This document shows, piece by piece, positions 49,194 through 57,268 of a stretch of DNA of 57,268 nt (positions are counted from its first letter, which is position 1; every line of letters begins with the position of its first letter). The position numbers and the translations under genes were made by a program. Origin of the DNA: Mucilaginibacter gossypii (GTDB lineage Bacteria; Bacteroidota; Bacteroidia; Sphingobacteriales; Sphingobacteriaceae). The stretch lies in NCBI RefSeq assembly GCF_900100945.1, contig NZ_FNCG01000026.1:1-57268 (forward strand). The letters are read 5' to 3'. Under the pieces are notes generated by a model. It worked only from the letters and a program-made list of their open reading frames with translations. It was not told where the DNA came from and did no database searches.

Positions 49194-51005
49194 ATGCAAA
49201 AAATCAGAAATATTGCGATCATCGCGCACGTTGACCACGGTAAAACTACTTTGGTTGATAAAATCCTGCACAGCTGTGCCATTTTCAGGGACAATGAGCA
49301 AACCGGAGAGTTAATCCTTGACAACAATGACCTTGAACGTGAGCGTGGTATTACCATCGTTTCAAAAAACGTATCTGTAAGGTATAAAGATGTTAAGATC
49401 AACATTATTGATACCCCTGGTCACGCCGATTTTGGTGGCGAGGTTGAGCGTGTATTGAAAATGGCCGATGGTGTATTATTACTTTGCGACGCTTTTGAAG
49501 GTGCCATGCCTCAAACTCGTTTCGTAACTCAAAAAGCTTTGGCTTTAGGCCTTAAGCCAATTGTGGTTGTAAACAAAGTTGATAAAGAGAACTGCCGCCC
49601 TGAAGAAGTTTACGAACAGATTTTTGAATTATTCTTCAACCTTGAAGCTACCGAAGAGCAGCTGGATTTCCCGGTTATCTACGGTTCATCAAAACAAGGC
49701 TGGATGAGCACAGATTGGAAAAAACCAACGGAAGATATATTCCCGTTGATGGATGCTATCCTGGAAAACATTCCGCCTGCACCTATCGCTGAAGGAACAC
49801 TGCAAATGCAGATCACTTCGTTAGATTATTCATCTTTCGTAGGTCGTATTGCTATCGGCCGTGTTGCCCGCGGTACTATCAAAGAAAACATGCCGGTGTC
49901 GTTGGTAAAACGTGATGGCACTATCCAGAAATCAAGGATCAAAGAACTTTACACTTTCGAAGGTTTGGGTAAAGTAAAAGCTACCGAAGTAAAATCGGGC
50001 GATATCTGTGCTGTAGTTGGTATTGACGGTTTTGATATCGGTGATACCATTGCTGATTTTGAAAACCCTGAGCAATTAGAGGTGATCAAAATTGATGAGC
50101 CAACCATGAACATGTTGTTCACCATCAATAACTCACCTTTCTTTGGTAAAGAAGGTAAATTTGTTACCTCACGCCACGTACGCGACCGTCTGTACAAAGA
50201 GATGGAGAAAAACCTGGCACTTAAGGTTGTTGAAACTGAATCGCCTGATTCATACCTGGTTTATGGCCGTGGCATCCTTCACTTGTCGGTATTGATCGAA
50301 ACTATGCGCCGTGAAGGTTACGAGTTACAGGTAGGTCAGCCGCAGGTTATCGTTAAACACATTGACGGCGTTAAATGTGAGCCGGTTGAAACCCTGATAG
50401 TTGACGTACCTGGCGAAGTTGCCGGTAAAGTAATTGAACTGGTAACACAACGTAAAGGTGACCTGTTGATCATGGAGCCAAAAGGTGATTTACAACACTT
50501 AGAGTTTGAAATTCCTTCACGCGGTATCATCGGTTTACGTAACAACGTATTAACTGCTACTGCCGGTGAAGCTATCATGGCGCACCGCTTTAAAGCTTAC
50601 GAGCCATGGAAAGGGCCAATCCCTGGCCGTTCAAACGGTGTATTGATCTCGATGGAAAAAGGCAACACAACTGCTTATGCAATTGACAAACTGCAGGACC
50701 GTGGCCGTTTCTTCGTTGATCCGGGTGTTGATATTTACGAAGGTCAGATCCTTGGTGAGCACATCCGCGATAACGATTTGGTGATCAACGTTGTTAAAGG
50801 TAAACAGTTAACCAACATGCGTGCATCAGGTAGTGATGACAACGTTCGTATTGCACCGGCTATCAAATTCTCGTTAGAAGAATCGATGGAGTATATCCAG
50901 GCTGACGAATACATCGAAGTTACGCCGCAAAGCATGCGTTTACGTAAAATCTACTTAACCGAAAACGAGCGTAAAGTAAACGCTAAAAGGTTTGTTAATC
51001 AATAA
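49194..51005 (+). CDS. typA: ribosome-associated GTPase TypA/BipA
   Basis: TypA is an EF-G-like GTPase that binds the ribosome and supports 50S assembly and stress or cold growth. The 603-residue protein shows the P-loop AHVDHGKTTLVD near 11-22, switch I RERGITI, DTPGHADFGGEVERVL, NKVDKENCRPEE, domain II, an EF-G-like domain V (ETPLIVDVPGE-type region), and the C-terminal TypA domain (SDDNVRIAPAIKFSLEESM, then DEYIEVTPQSMRLRK). Length and order are standard. It has its own promoter and ends in a bidirectional terminator. Confidence 0.97.
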   Translation: MQKIRNIAIIAHVDHGKTTLVDKILHSCAIFRDNEQTGELILDNNDLERERGITIVSKNVSVRYKDVKINIIDTPGHADFGGEVERVLKMADGVLLLCDAFEGAMPQTRFVTQKALALGLKPIVVVNKVDKENCRPEEVYEQIFELFFNLEATEEQLDFPVIYGSSKQGWMSTDWKKPTEDIFPLMDAILENIPPAPIAEGTLQMQITSLDYSSFVGRIAIGRVARGTIKENMPVSLVKRDGTIQKSRIKELYTFEGLGKVKATEVKSGDICAVVGIDGFDIGDTIADFENPEQLEVIKIDEPTMNMLFTINNSPFFGKEGKFVTSRHVRDRLYKEMEKNLALKVVETESPDSYLVYGRGILHLSVLIETMRREGYELQVGQPQVIVKHIDGVKCEPVETLIVDVPGEVAGKVIELVTQRKGDLLIMEPKGDLQHLEFEIPSRGIIGLRNNVLTATAGEAIMAHRFKAYEPWKGPIPGRSNGVLISMEKGNTTAYAIDKLQDRGRFFVDPGVDIYEGQILGEHIRDNDLVINVVKGKQLTNMRASGSDDNVRIAPAIKFSLEESMEYIQADEYIEVTPQSMRLRKIYLTENERKVNAKRFVNQ

Positions 51006-51025
51006 TTTTCAATAAACAAGTATAT

Positions 51026-51055
51026 AAAGCCCTCCGGTTAACCGGAGGGCTTTTT
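51026..51055. terminator. bidirectional terminator between typA and the S8 protease gene
   Basis: AAAAGCCCTCCGGTT pairs with AACCGGAGGGCTTTTT as one continuous palindrome with no separate loop (centre between 51039 and 51040). The stop codon of the minus-strand protease (51038-51040) is at its centre. Confidence 0.9.
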
Positions 51056-53848
51056 ACTTATCAGCTTACCGTTATAAACTACTTTGCCATTTAGTTCGAT
51101 GGTATAAACATACACGCCTGCCACGAGATTTACGGGGATGGTGTTTTGTAATTCATTGATGCTTTTAACCAGGGTTAACTTACCGTCGATGCTGTATAGT
51201 TTAAATTCGTAATTATTGATATCGCCGCTGATGATATTGATTTGGCCGGCAACAGGGTTGGGGTATATAACAAATTGGTTGGGCTGTAAATAAACAGCAT
51301 CGGCTATGTTGGAGTAAATGATATCGCCGTTAATTGTGGTGAGTTTTGCCCGGTAATATTGTTTGCCCCGTCGGGGATTATTGTCGGCGTATATGTAATC
51401 CACCGCTGTACTAAGCGGGATTGTATTTAAAGTAACGTATTGGCCCGCAGCTGTTGTTTTTTCCCAGGTGATGGATTTAAGATTATAAACGCTGCCCAAC
51501 TGCAGGTTGAGCACAATGGTATTGTTAACCACGTTTGCAAGTAGTGTTTTTACATAGCAGCCAACTCCCTGCGTGGTAGCATTAATGGTATAACTTTTTA
51601 GGCCTTCAAAGCTATTACCTGTGGCGCTCACCGCAAAATAAGTTGAAGTTTGTTGTTGCGCGGGTATAATGATGCTGGTATCGGCTGTTGATACAAGTTT
51701 TTGAAGCAGGTTATCTTTAATTGTATAAATGTTGTAGCCTATGCTTCCTGGCTGGGGTTTCCATTGCAGGAGTGTGCCACTGACGCAATTATACCCTATA
51801 TCAAGTGTTAAAGGCTTTGAAATGCTGAACTCCGCGCTGGTAAAAGTTTGCCCCCCGATATCCATTTTAAGCATGGTTTTGGTAAAAACATCGGGCGTTG
51901 TCCAGGTATAATAGCGGTTTTCAAGGGTGGCATTATTAATGGCCTGCCAGGTTTGGCCATGATCGTAGCTAACGCTTATTGTGCCCGATGTGGTATTGAA
52001 AGAGCTTTGCCATCTCAGGTAATTATCCTCGCCGGCAAAAAGCTGGTCGCCAACCGAGGGGTAGATCCATTCGAACAGGTTTGATATGGTCTCCTGATGA
52101 GCAATATGAAATTTTTGAGCACTGTTAGTAATCCTTCTGCCTTTAACATGCACTATGTATGTGCCGGCTGCCGGGTTTTGTAAAATTACCTGTTCTGCAT
52201 TGTTTAAGGTATCTGTTCGTCTTTTTGCCGGGGCAGATAACGAATCGGCAGAGGGGAAGCTGCTGAGCACCCATGGTAAAATTTGCTGCCCGGATGGTGT
52301 GGTGACAGTAAGATCGAGATCATTTACCAATGCCCATGGTGCATTAACGGCTGCTGCGGGGTCATTCCAGGCTAACGAAACTTTAAGCTCCCTGCAATTT
52401 ACTGGGACAGTTATGGAATAGTCTGTTTGTGTAGCATTGCTAACCGAACCGGTAAAAATGCGTTTTTCATTGATGGTGCGTAATGCTTCCAATGCATTCA
52501 ACGAACCATAGCCTGTTTTATGGTTGGGGCCGGATGAGCCTGTTTCATCGGCCGAGTTGATGAGTACACTTTTTATAAGCGCGGCAGATGGCATCTGTTT
52601 GTATTGCGTTCTATAAGCTTGTTGCAGCAAAGCTACCGTGCCTGATACCAGGGCTGCCGCGCCAGACGTGCCATCTTCACCATCCGCGATCAATTCGGGT
52701 TTGATGCGGCCATCGTATGCTGGGCCGGCCGAGCTTAAGGATTCGGGGACACCCGTCCTGCCGGTACCGCCAACCACCAATACATTTTTAGCCTGCTTAA
52801 AGTCGCCGGAGAGATTGGCTACCCCGCTTATACCGCTGTAAACTCCGCTTTCAGGTGCCGAATTGCCGATATTGCCCGATGAAAATACATGCACCAGCGA
52901 ATCATTTTCAAAAATCTGCTGATCGTAAGCGGCACTTTCGGCCCCATAATAATTTTCAATGCCGGTACCGTACGAGTGGTTTTGTACCGAAATTCTGAAT
53001 GATTTAAAAATGGTAGTGCTGTCGGGCATTAATTGCGCAAAAGATGATGAGGTGAAATTTACCTTAGGAGCAACTCCCAGGCCTTTGATATATGAGTTGC
53101 CGTTGCCGCCTATGAGTGTTGCCATGGTGGTAGCATGGCCCGATGTGATATCAGAGGCTTTAAAGGATGTAAAGCTACGGCCTAACAGGTCGAGATCATT
53201 ATCATAGCGGTCTTCTTTTACCGAAATGTTAATGCCGGAGCCGGTTATGCCCGGAAAATTAGCCACTATGGCCGACATGGTATTTAAACCAAGATCAATA
53301 TCGCTAATGGCAAGTTCTGCATGAGGTTGGCGCACCTCATTGGCAAATAATATATAGTCCTGCTGAAGTAAGGCAGGCAGGTTTTCTAATTTGATGTTAA
53401 GACGTATTAGGTTGCCGGTTTGACCTGTAATGGCTCCGGATTGTTGGATGTGGTTGATAACCGTGTCATTGACAGCGGTAACGGCAACCTCAACGGCTTG
53501 TGTGCGTGCCGGATGCTGCTTCCAGTTCTTCGCAAGGTTATCCGAAGCTTTCCAGATGGGGGAAGCGGCGCTGTTATTTATAATATTAGCATCGCTTTTG
53601 ATAGCCGAGGCTGATGATACTACATAATAGTTATAGGAAACCCGTTTGATGATATTGTATTTCCGGTTATCGATATGTGCTGGATCTTTAAATTTTACAA
53701 GGTAATACTGGTTGGAATTTTTTTGCGGAGATAAAGATGTTGCATTATAAAGTGAAACAATTGCCTCGTCGCTCATGTGTTTTTGTGACCATGACACTTT
53801 AAAGCATAAAAAAAGGAGTAATACGGTAACAGGTATTCTTTTTGTCAT
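51038..53848 (-). CDS. secreted S8 subtilisin-like protease with a type IX sorting domain
   Basis: With the ATG at 53848 the protein has 936 residues and begins with a clean signal peptide (MTKRIPVTVLLLFLCFKVSWSQ); an ATG 42 bp further upstream adds 14 residues and hides it, so I prefer the later start. The S8 catalytic triad is visible as Asp in NISVKEDRYDND, His in TSGHATTMATLIGG and Ser in DGTSGAAALVSGTVALL, with oxyanion Asn in VFSSGNIGNSAPE. After the protease domain come beta-sandwich regions and a C-terminal type A sorting domain (YPNPVAGQINI, LYSIDGKL, VYNGKLI). It should leave by the type IX system of which gldJ and porV are coded at 34236-37309. The last residues are coded by the terminator palindrome. 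Confidence 0.9.
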   Translation of the reverse strand: MTKRIPVTVLLLFLCFKVSWSQKHMSDEAIVSLYNATSLSPQKNSNQYYLVKFKDPAHIDNRKYNIIKRVSYNYYVVSSASAIKSDANIINNSAASPIWKASDNLAKNWKQHPARTQAVEVAVTAVNDTVINHIQQSGAITGQTGNLIRLNIKLENLPALLQQDYILFANEVRQPHAELAISDIDLGLNTMSAIVANFPGITGSGINISVKEDRYDNDLDLLGRSFTSFKASDITSGHATTMATLIGGNGNSYIKGLGVAPKVNFTSSSFAQLMPDSTTIFKSFRISVQNHSYGTGIENYYGAESAAYDQQIFENDSLVHVFSSGNIGNSAPESGVYSGISGVANLSGDFKQAKNVLVVGGTGRTGVPESLSSAGPAYDGRIKPELIADGEDGTSGAAALVSGTVALLQQAYRTQYKQMPSAALIKSVLINSADETGSSGPNHKTGYGSLNALEALRTINEKRIFTGSVSNATQTDYSITVPVNCRELKVSLAWNDPAAAVNAPWALVNDLDLTVTTPSGQQILPWVLSSFPSADSLSAPAKRRTDTLNNAEQVILQNPAAGTYIVHVKGRRITNSAQKFHIAHQETISNLFEWIYPSVGDQLFAGEDNYLRWQSSFNTTSGTISVSYDHGQTWQAINNATLENRYYTWTTPDVFTKTMLKMDIGGQTFTSAEFSISKPLTLDIGYNCVSGTLLQWKPQPGSIGYNIYTIKDNLLQKLVSTADTSIIIPAQQQTSTYFAVSATGNSFEGLKSYTINATTQGVGCYVKTLLANVVNNTIVLNLQLGSVYNLKSITWEKTTAAGQYVTLNTIPLSTAVDYIYADNNPRRGKQYYRAKLTTINGDIIYSNIADAVYLQPNQFVIYPNPVAGQINIISGDINNYEFKLYSIDGKLTLVKSINELQNTIPVNLVAGVYVYTIELNGKVVYNGKLISKKPSG

Positions 53849-53869
53849 AGGCGGTAATGTGATCAAACC

Positions 53870-53900
53870 AATAAAGGGGAGCTGCAGCATCCCCTTTATT
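53870..53900 (-). terminator. terminator of the M57 metalloprotease gene
   Basis: AATAAAGGGG (53870-53879) pairs perfectly with CCCCTTTATT (53891-53900) across an 11-nt loop, 44 bp past the metalloprotease stop and 21 bp before the S8 start. Confidence 0.7.
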
Positions 53901-53944
53901 GATAAAGCTATTTAGTTGAAATGTAAAAACAACTATAGGCGTTA

Positions 53945-54775
53945 TTAGTATAAATAATTTAAAGCTATCTGATCGTTGGCATTAAACGTACGGTCGGTAC
54001 CGCTTGAGCAGGCTAACATCCAAGAGCCGGCATCCGCCTTGGTTGGTGTGCCCGGAATGTTGATAGCGCCTATGCCTGCCGAACCTTCGTTTACATGTCG
54101 GCCGCCGCAGCTGAACGCGCGGTTCATATAGTCGGTATGACGGAAACCGATACAATGGCCCAACTCGTGTTGAATAACTGATGTTACATAACCCAGATCA
54201 GGGTTTGTGCCATAAGCTTGTTCGTTGGTGTTCATCTGGATCTGGTTATACGGGTCGCCCGATGAAGTCGGGAAGCCTGATGAACCTAAGGTGATATAAC
54301 CACCGCTTGGCCCCTCGTTAAAGCCGATGATGTCGATTGTGCCGCCGCTGCTAACCATTTGAAATTTAAGCGTGAGGTTTAAAGCATTGTAACGTGCAAC
54401 TGCCGCGGTAGCCGCGTTAAGGTAAACAGTAGGCAGGTTTGTAACTGAGACGGTTACTGTTCTGGGCAGATTTTTAACCAGGTTTGTGGTACGGTACTGC
54501 TCAACATCGGCAATTCTTAAAGTAGGGCTGGTGCTTGCTTCGGCTAAATTGGCTTTAGTGAGCAGGATATCACCTTCAACAAGATAGCCATCGCCCTGCC
54601 TGCGCACTTCATCTGTGCTGAACCCTAAGTTTGTAATGCTTTTCAGTACATCATCCGGGATAGCGGTTGGGCTGGTAGTTGTAGTTTTTGCAGCCTTGTC
54701 TTTTGAACAGGAGAATAGTACAGAGATTCCGACAAGCACGCTTAGTCCGATCCCTAATAATAGTTTTCTTTTCAT
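53945..54775 (-). CDS. M57-type zinc metalloprotease lipoprotein
   Basis: The 276-residue protein has a lipoprotein signal with the lipid-carrying Cys23 (VLFSC), a pro-like region, and the zinc site HELGHCIGFRH at 203-213 (HExxHxxxxxH, metzincin type). This matches the Bacteroidota M57 family of dual-action HEIGH peptidases. A Met-turn is not obvious. It should sit on the outer membrane or surface. It is coded between the S8 protease and a retropepsin-like gene, each a separate unit judging from the terminator between it and the S8 gene. Confidence 0.85.
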   Translation of the reverse strand: MKRKLLLGIGLSVLVGISVLFSCSKDKAAKTTTTSPTAIPDDVLKSITNLGFSTDEVRRQGDGYLVEGDILLTKANLAEASTSPTLRIADVEQYRTTNLVKNLPRTVTVSVTNLPTVYLNAATAAVARYNALNLTLKFQMVSSGGTIDIIGFNEGPSGGYITLGSSGFPTSSGDPYNQIQMNTNEQAYGTNPDLGYVTSVIQHELGHCIGFRHTDYMNRAFSCGGRHVNEGSAGIGAINIPGTPTKADAGSWMLACSSGTDRTFNANDQIALNYLY

Positions 54776-54944
54776 TGTTTTCGTTACGTTTTAGATGTAA
54801 AAGAAGAATTAATTTCAGCAGCCGGCCAGCGCTTTTAACTTATACGCAATATATAAATAAAATGTTATGGATTTAATAATAGAAAATAACAAAAAAATAT
54901 TCTTTTTAGGAATTATTATCTTTTTATTTGATTAATATCGAAAT

Positions 54945-54978
54945 TATAATTGTCATTTTGACTATTATGGCAATTATA
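54945..54978. promoter_or_regulatory. inverted repeat upstream of the M57 protease gene
   Basis: TATAATTG (54945-54952) and CAATTATA (54971-54978) form an 8-bp inverted repeat about 170-200 bp before the ATG in strongly A/T-rich DNA. It could be an operator; the evidence is only the symmetry. Confidence 0.3.
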
Positions 54979-55034
54979 GCTTTGTTTTAACCGAGCGGGT
55001 GTTTTGGGAACAAACCCTGTTGATCAATTAAAAT

Positions 55035-55499
55035 TTACCTTCGGATAGATAAGGTACCGCGTTTGCTTGACAGATTTTTTTTTAGTTTTAGCACCCGTTT
55101 CCCATAATCAATAACGGCTTTATATTTCATTAAAATATCTCCGCCCAAAACACCCAGTACCTGCGGGTGCCCCATTTGGCCGTATGCGGCATTAATAGTG
55201 GAAAGATCAAGTACAGCTACTTCAAATTCGGCTATAGGCAAGTCGCCGATGTGGAGGTCACTTACTGTTGCGGTAAAAGATTCCATGGTATTGGTGCCGA
55301 GGCCCGTGGAGAGTTTATCGCTGGCTAAGATGTTCATGGTTTCATTGGCTTCGGAAAGCACCGTTTGATCAAAAGCAGTTTTTGACGCGCCGGTGTCCAG
55401 CACCATGATAAAAGTTTTTTCAAACAATACGACTTCAACCAGTGGGTGGAAACCGTCGTCATGCAGGTCGATAATACGGAGCGGGACAGATATAATCAT
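55035..55499 (-). CDS. retropepsin-like aspartic protease
   Basis: The 154-residue protein has the single-domain clan AA pattern: MVLDTGASKTAFD with the catalytic Asp35 in D-T-G, and VLGVLGGDILMKYKAVIDY later, the hydrophobic-Gly motif that closes the fold. The size is right for a homodimer with one Asp per chain. No signal peptide or membrane helix is visible, so it may act in the cytoplasm. Natural substrates of this bacterial group are mostly unknown. It is coded on its own, upstream of the M57 gene and downstream of a LuxR-type regulator. Confidence 0.85.
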   Translation of the reverse strand: MIISVPLRIIDLHDDGFHPLVEVVLFEKTFIMVLDTGASKTAFDQTVLSEANETMNILASDKLSTGLGTNTMESFTATVSDLHIGDLPIAEFEVAVLDLSTINAAYGQMGHPQVLGVLGGDILMKYKAVIDYGKRVLKLKKNLSSKRGTLSIRR

Positions 55500-55620
55500 T
55501 GCAGGTATGCCAATTACAGATGTGCAAATGTGCAGATTAAAGCAGTGATAATTATTGGTCCTGTTAGAAAAAAAATCCGGCAGTAGTTTTAGGATTTAAT
55601 TAGATGACATCTTTCACGGT

Positions 55621-55662
55621 GTGATCTTTCAATTGTGATAAGGTTTAGGCTTTAAAGATCAC
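55621..55662. promoter_or_regulatory. inverted repeat ahead of the retropepsin-like gene
   Basis: GTGATCTTT (55621-55629) and AAAGATCAC (55654-55662) form a perfect 9-bp inverted repeat with a 24-nt spacer. A second ATCTTTCA lies 16 bp to the left (55609-55616). It lies between the response-regulator stop and the retropepsin-like gene and could be an operator or a transcript-ending hairpin. Confidence 0.35.
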
Positions 55663-55758
55663 CAACAGGGAAGTTAATTTTAACAAGGCCTTTTAGTTTC
55701 TTTATAGCGCTAAATTAGCATTAACCATTAAGCCCTGCAATACTGAAAAAGTGGTATA

Positions 55759-56388
55759 TCAGATTGCGCGAAATTTATTAATAGCTTCTACTTTATTTTG
55801 TACCTGCAGTTTGATGTAGGTATTGCGGATGTGTTTTTTAACGGTTCCGGTAGAGATATCAAGGCGGTCGGCGATTTCCTTGTACTGGAGGCCGCGGGCT
55901 AGGTGGTTAAGTACTTCAACCTCGCGGTCCGTAAGGCTTTCGGCAGCAGGGGCAGGCGGTTTATCGGCGTCGGCATTGAATGATGCTATGACCCTTCTCG
56001 AGATATAGGCGCTCATGGGCGAACCGCCGGCCGCGATTTCGATAATGGCATTCCTGATCTCATCGGCCGAAGATTCTTTGAGCATATAGCCGGTTGCGCC
56101 GCTCTTTAAGGATTCAAAAATATTGGTGTTGTCGTCGTTGATGGTGCACATCAAAAATTCGGCATCCGGGACAAAGGGCTTGGCCCGCCGTATAAATTCA
56201 ATGCCCGACATGCCTTCGAGGTTTATATCCACTATAAAGATATCCGGTTTAAGCAGATCAATTTTTTTTAATACGGCTTCGGCATTGGGATAAGAACCAA
56301 TTAAAGTTACGCCGCTCATATCATGAATAATCTGTTCCAGCCCACGCCGGTAGTGTAAATTATCCTCTAACAAAATTATCTGGAGCAT
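55759..56388 (-). CDS. LuxR/NarL-type response regulator
   Basis: The 209-residue protein has a receiver domain (about 2-120) with the acidic pocket LLEDN and the phosphate-accepting Asp54 in IFIVDINLEG, a short Ala/Pro linker, and a C-terminal LuxR helix-turn-helix (about 149-203, LTDREVEVLNHLARGLQYKE, then IADRLDISTGTVKKHIRNTY). It binds DNA when phosphorylated. The adjacent sensor kinase on the same strand, 73 bp upstream, is its natural partner. TATATTTA just before the gene matches the -7 box at 7 of 8 bases. Confidence 0.93.
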   Translation of the reverse strand: MLQIILLEDNLHYRRGLEQIIHDMSGVTLIGSYPNAEAVLKKIDLLKPDIFIVDINLEGMSGIEFIRRAKPFVPDAEFLMCTINDDNTNIFESLKSGATGYMLKESSADEIRNAIIEIAAGGSPMSAYISRRVIASFNADADKPPAPAAESLTDREVEVLNHLARGLQYKEIADRLDISTGTVKKHIRNTYIKLQVQNKVEAINKFRAI

Positions 56389-56461
56389 GCTTTGCAGTAA
56401 ATATAAAATGCTAATTTCCTAAATTATCCCGGGTTTCTTAATACCTATTATGGGGTATACG

Positions 56462-57268
56462 CTAAAGGTTTAGTTTAAGGCTGATGGAGGTGCCTTTACC
56501 GTGGGCGGTATCAATTTTGAGTTCGGCGTTCAATCTTTTTGCCCGGGCGTAAATATTCCGGATGCCCATGGTTTCGTGTTTGCGCACATCAGGGTCAAAT
56601 CCGCGCCCGTCATCACGGATGTTGATCTGCAGCCGGTTTTTGTAAAGGTTGATTTCCAGAAACGCATTTTGTGCCTCCGAATGTTTGACAATATTGTTTA
56701 ATACTTCCTTAACAAGGAGGTATATCTGGCGCCTTTTTTCGCCGCTGATGGTAACCGGGGTTTCGCTAACGGAGGTATTTACATGAAGGTCAATATTGCT
56801 GTATTCAAATATTTTAATGGCTTGTTTATGAATAAAGCCGGCCAGGTTGCTTACTTCGTCGTTTTCGGCATCAAGACTCCAGATAATTAACCTTACCTGG
56901 GTAGATATATCGGTGATGGCTTCATGAATAGCGTCTATCTCCTTAAAAGCGGGCTGATCGGCCGTTTTGCGGCTGAGCAATTCGGTCCTGAGCTTAATGC
57001 CGGAGATGCTTGCCCCTAAATCATCATGCACCTCACTGCTGATCCGCTGTCGTTCGCGCTGCAGGGCAAGTGCATTTTCATAGTCCTTTTTTTGTAAGCC
57101 GATGATGGACTGATAATATTTCCGTACCAGCAGGAAAGCGATGATTATGGCACTTAATACAGCCACCACCTGCAGCCATAACTGTTGATACCATAAAGGC
57201 ATAACGTCAAATTTAAAAATGAGCGGCTGGCTTAACTGGTTAAAACGGTCGGCAGCCACGGCTTCTAA
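56462..57268 (-). CDS. NarL-type sensor histidine kinase, C-terminal part; gene runs off the right edge
   Basis: The frame is open to the window edge. A GTG at 57259 is in frame, but the codons before it also read through, and the N-terminal EAVAADRFNQLSQPLIFKFD is the typical end of a Y_Y_Y beta-sandwich that follows a periplasmic beta-propeller. So the protein is probably a large two-component sensor whose periplasmic part lies outside. Seen here: one transmembrane helix (LWLQVVAVLSAIIIAFLLV), a HisKA_3 dimer domain with the phosphorylated His in RISSEVHDDLGASISG, and a HATPase with LVKEVLNNIVKHS, DDGRGFD and GIRNIYARAKRL. Partner: the LuxR-type regulator downstream. Confidence 0.88.
   Translation of the reverse strand, partial: LEAVAADRFNQLSQPLIFKFDVMPLWYQQLWLQVVAVLSAIIIAFLLVRKYYQSIIGLQKKDYENALALQRERQRISSEVHDDLGASISGIKLRTELLSRKTADQPAFKEIDAIHEAITDISTQVRLIIWSLDAENDEVSNLAGFIHKQAIKIFEYSNIDLHVNTSVSETPVTISGEKRRQIYLLVKEVLNNIVKHSEAQNAFLEINLYKNRLQINIRDDGRGFDPDVRKHETMGIRNIYARAKRLNAELKIDTAHGKGTSISLKLNL

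Noticed and set aside
53849..53890. Upstream ATG at 53890 as start of the S8 protease
   Set aside because: It would put 14 residues ahead of an otherwise standard signal peptide, and its first codons lie within the terminator hairpin of the previous gene.

Overview
The window looks like a chromosome segment of a member of the Bacteroidota, most likely Sphingobacteriaceae close to Mucilaginibacter or Pedobacter. The reasons are: a 14-gene nuo operon with a short NuoG; an ExbB-ExbD-ExbD-TonB cluster; a SusC/SusD pair; the type IX secretion genes gldJ and porV plus a secreted protease with a type IX sorting domain; Bacteroidota promoter boxes (TAnnTTTG) ahead of many genes; and almost no Shine-Dalgarno sequences. 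The genus is inferred from recalled protein and repeat similarity, not from a search.

Layout. 1-1640: 5' part of an IS1595-type transposase gene running off the left edge, a gene-poor stretch, and a small membrane protein. 1833-4529: metK behind a SAM-II-type riboswitch, divergent from a lipid-kinase gene with a TTG start and a SUI1-like gene. 4964-10790: exbB, two exbD, tonB, a small membrane protein, a PstS-like lipoprotein and a TPR protein, closed by a clear terminator. 10967-24292: complete respiratory complex I operon nuoABCDEFGHIJKLMN. 24348-28303: DedA protein, pyrophosphatase, CNNM/CorC-type membrane protein, rsmE and a DUF4159 gene. 28548-33653: a biotinyl-domain protein and an orphan SusC/SusD pair. 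33740-34125: a frameshifted NTF2-like gene. 34236-37791: gldJ divergent from porV-ispF.

38120-48463 is the most unusual part. It begins with a 1151-residue GH18-like / NodB deacetylase / GT2 fusion and a 53-residue Cys-rich membrane peptide. Then comes a run of peptide-bond-type ligases and hydrolases: an ATP-grasp-like protein, a class I amidotransferase-like protein, a YbdK/GCS2 carboxylate-amine ligase, an ATP-grasp ligase with a histone-H1-like repeat tail, and two alpha/beta hydrolases. Together they look like a pathway that builds and trims an unknown small amide or peptide. This is the best candidate here for an undescribed system.

48504-57268: an antitoxin with a VapC toxin gene broken by an in-frame TGA, typA, then three unrelated proteases in a row (S8 subtilase with a type IX signal, M57 metalloprotease, retropepsin-like), and a LuxR-type response regulator with the C-terminal part of its sensor kinase, which runs off the right edge.

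A recurring theme is that short interspersed repeats of several families fill nearly every wide gap inside the nuo operon and inside the ligase cluster without breaking a gene. In one case a repeat supplies the C-terminus of a protein.
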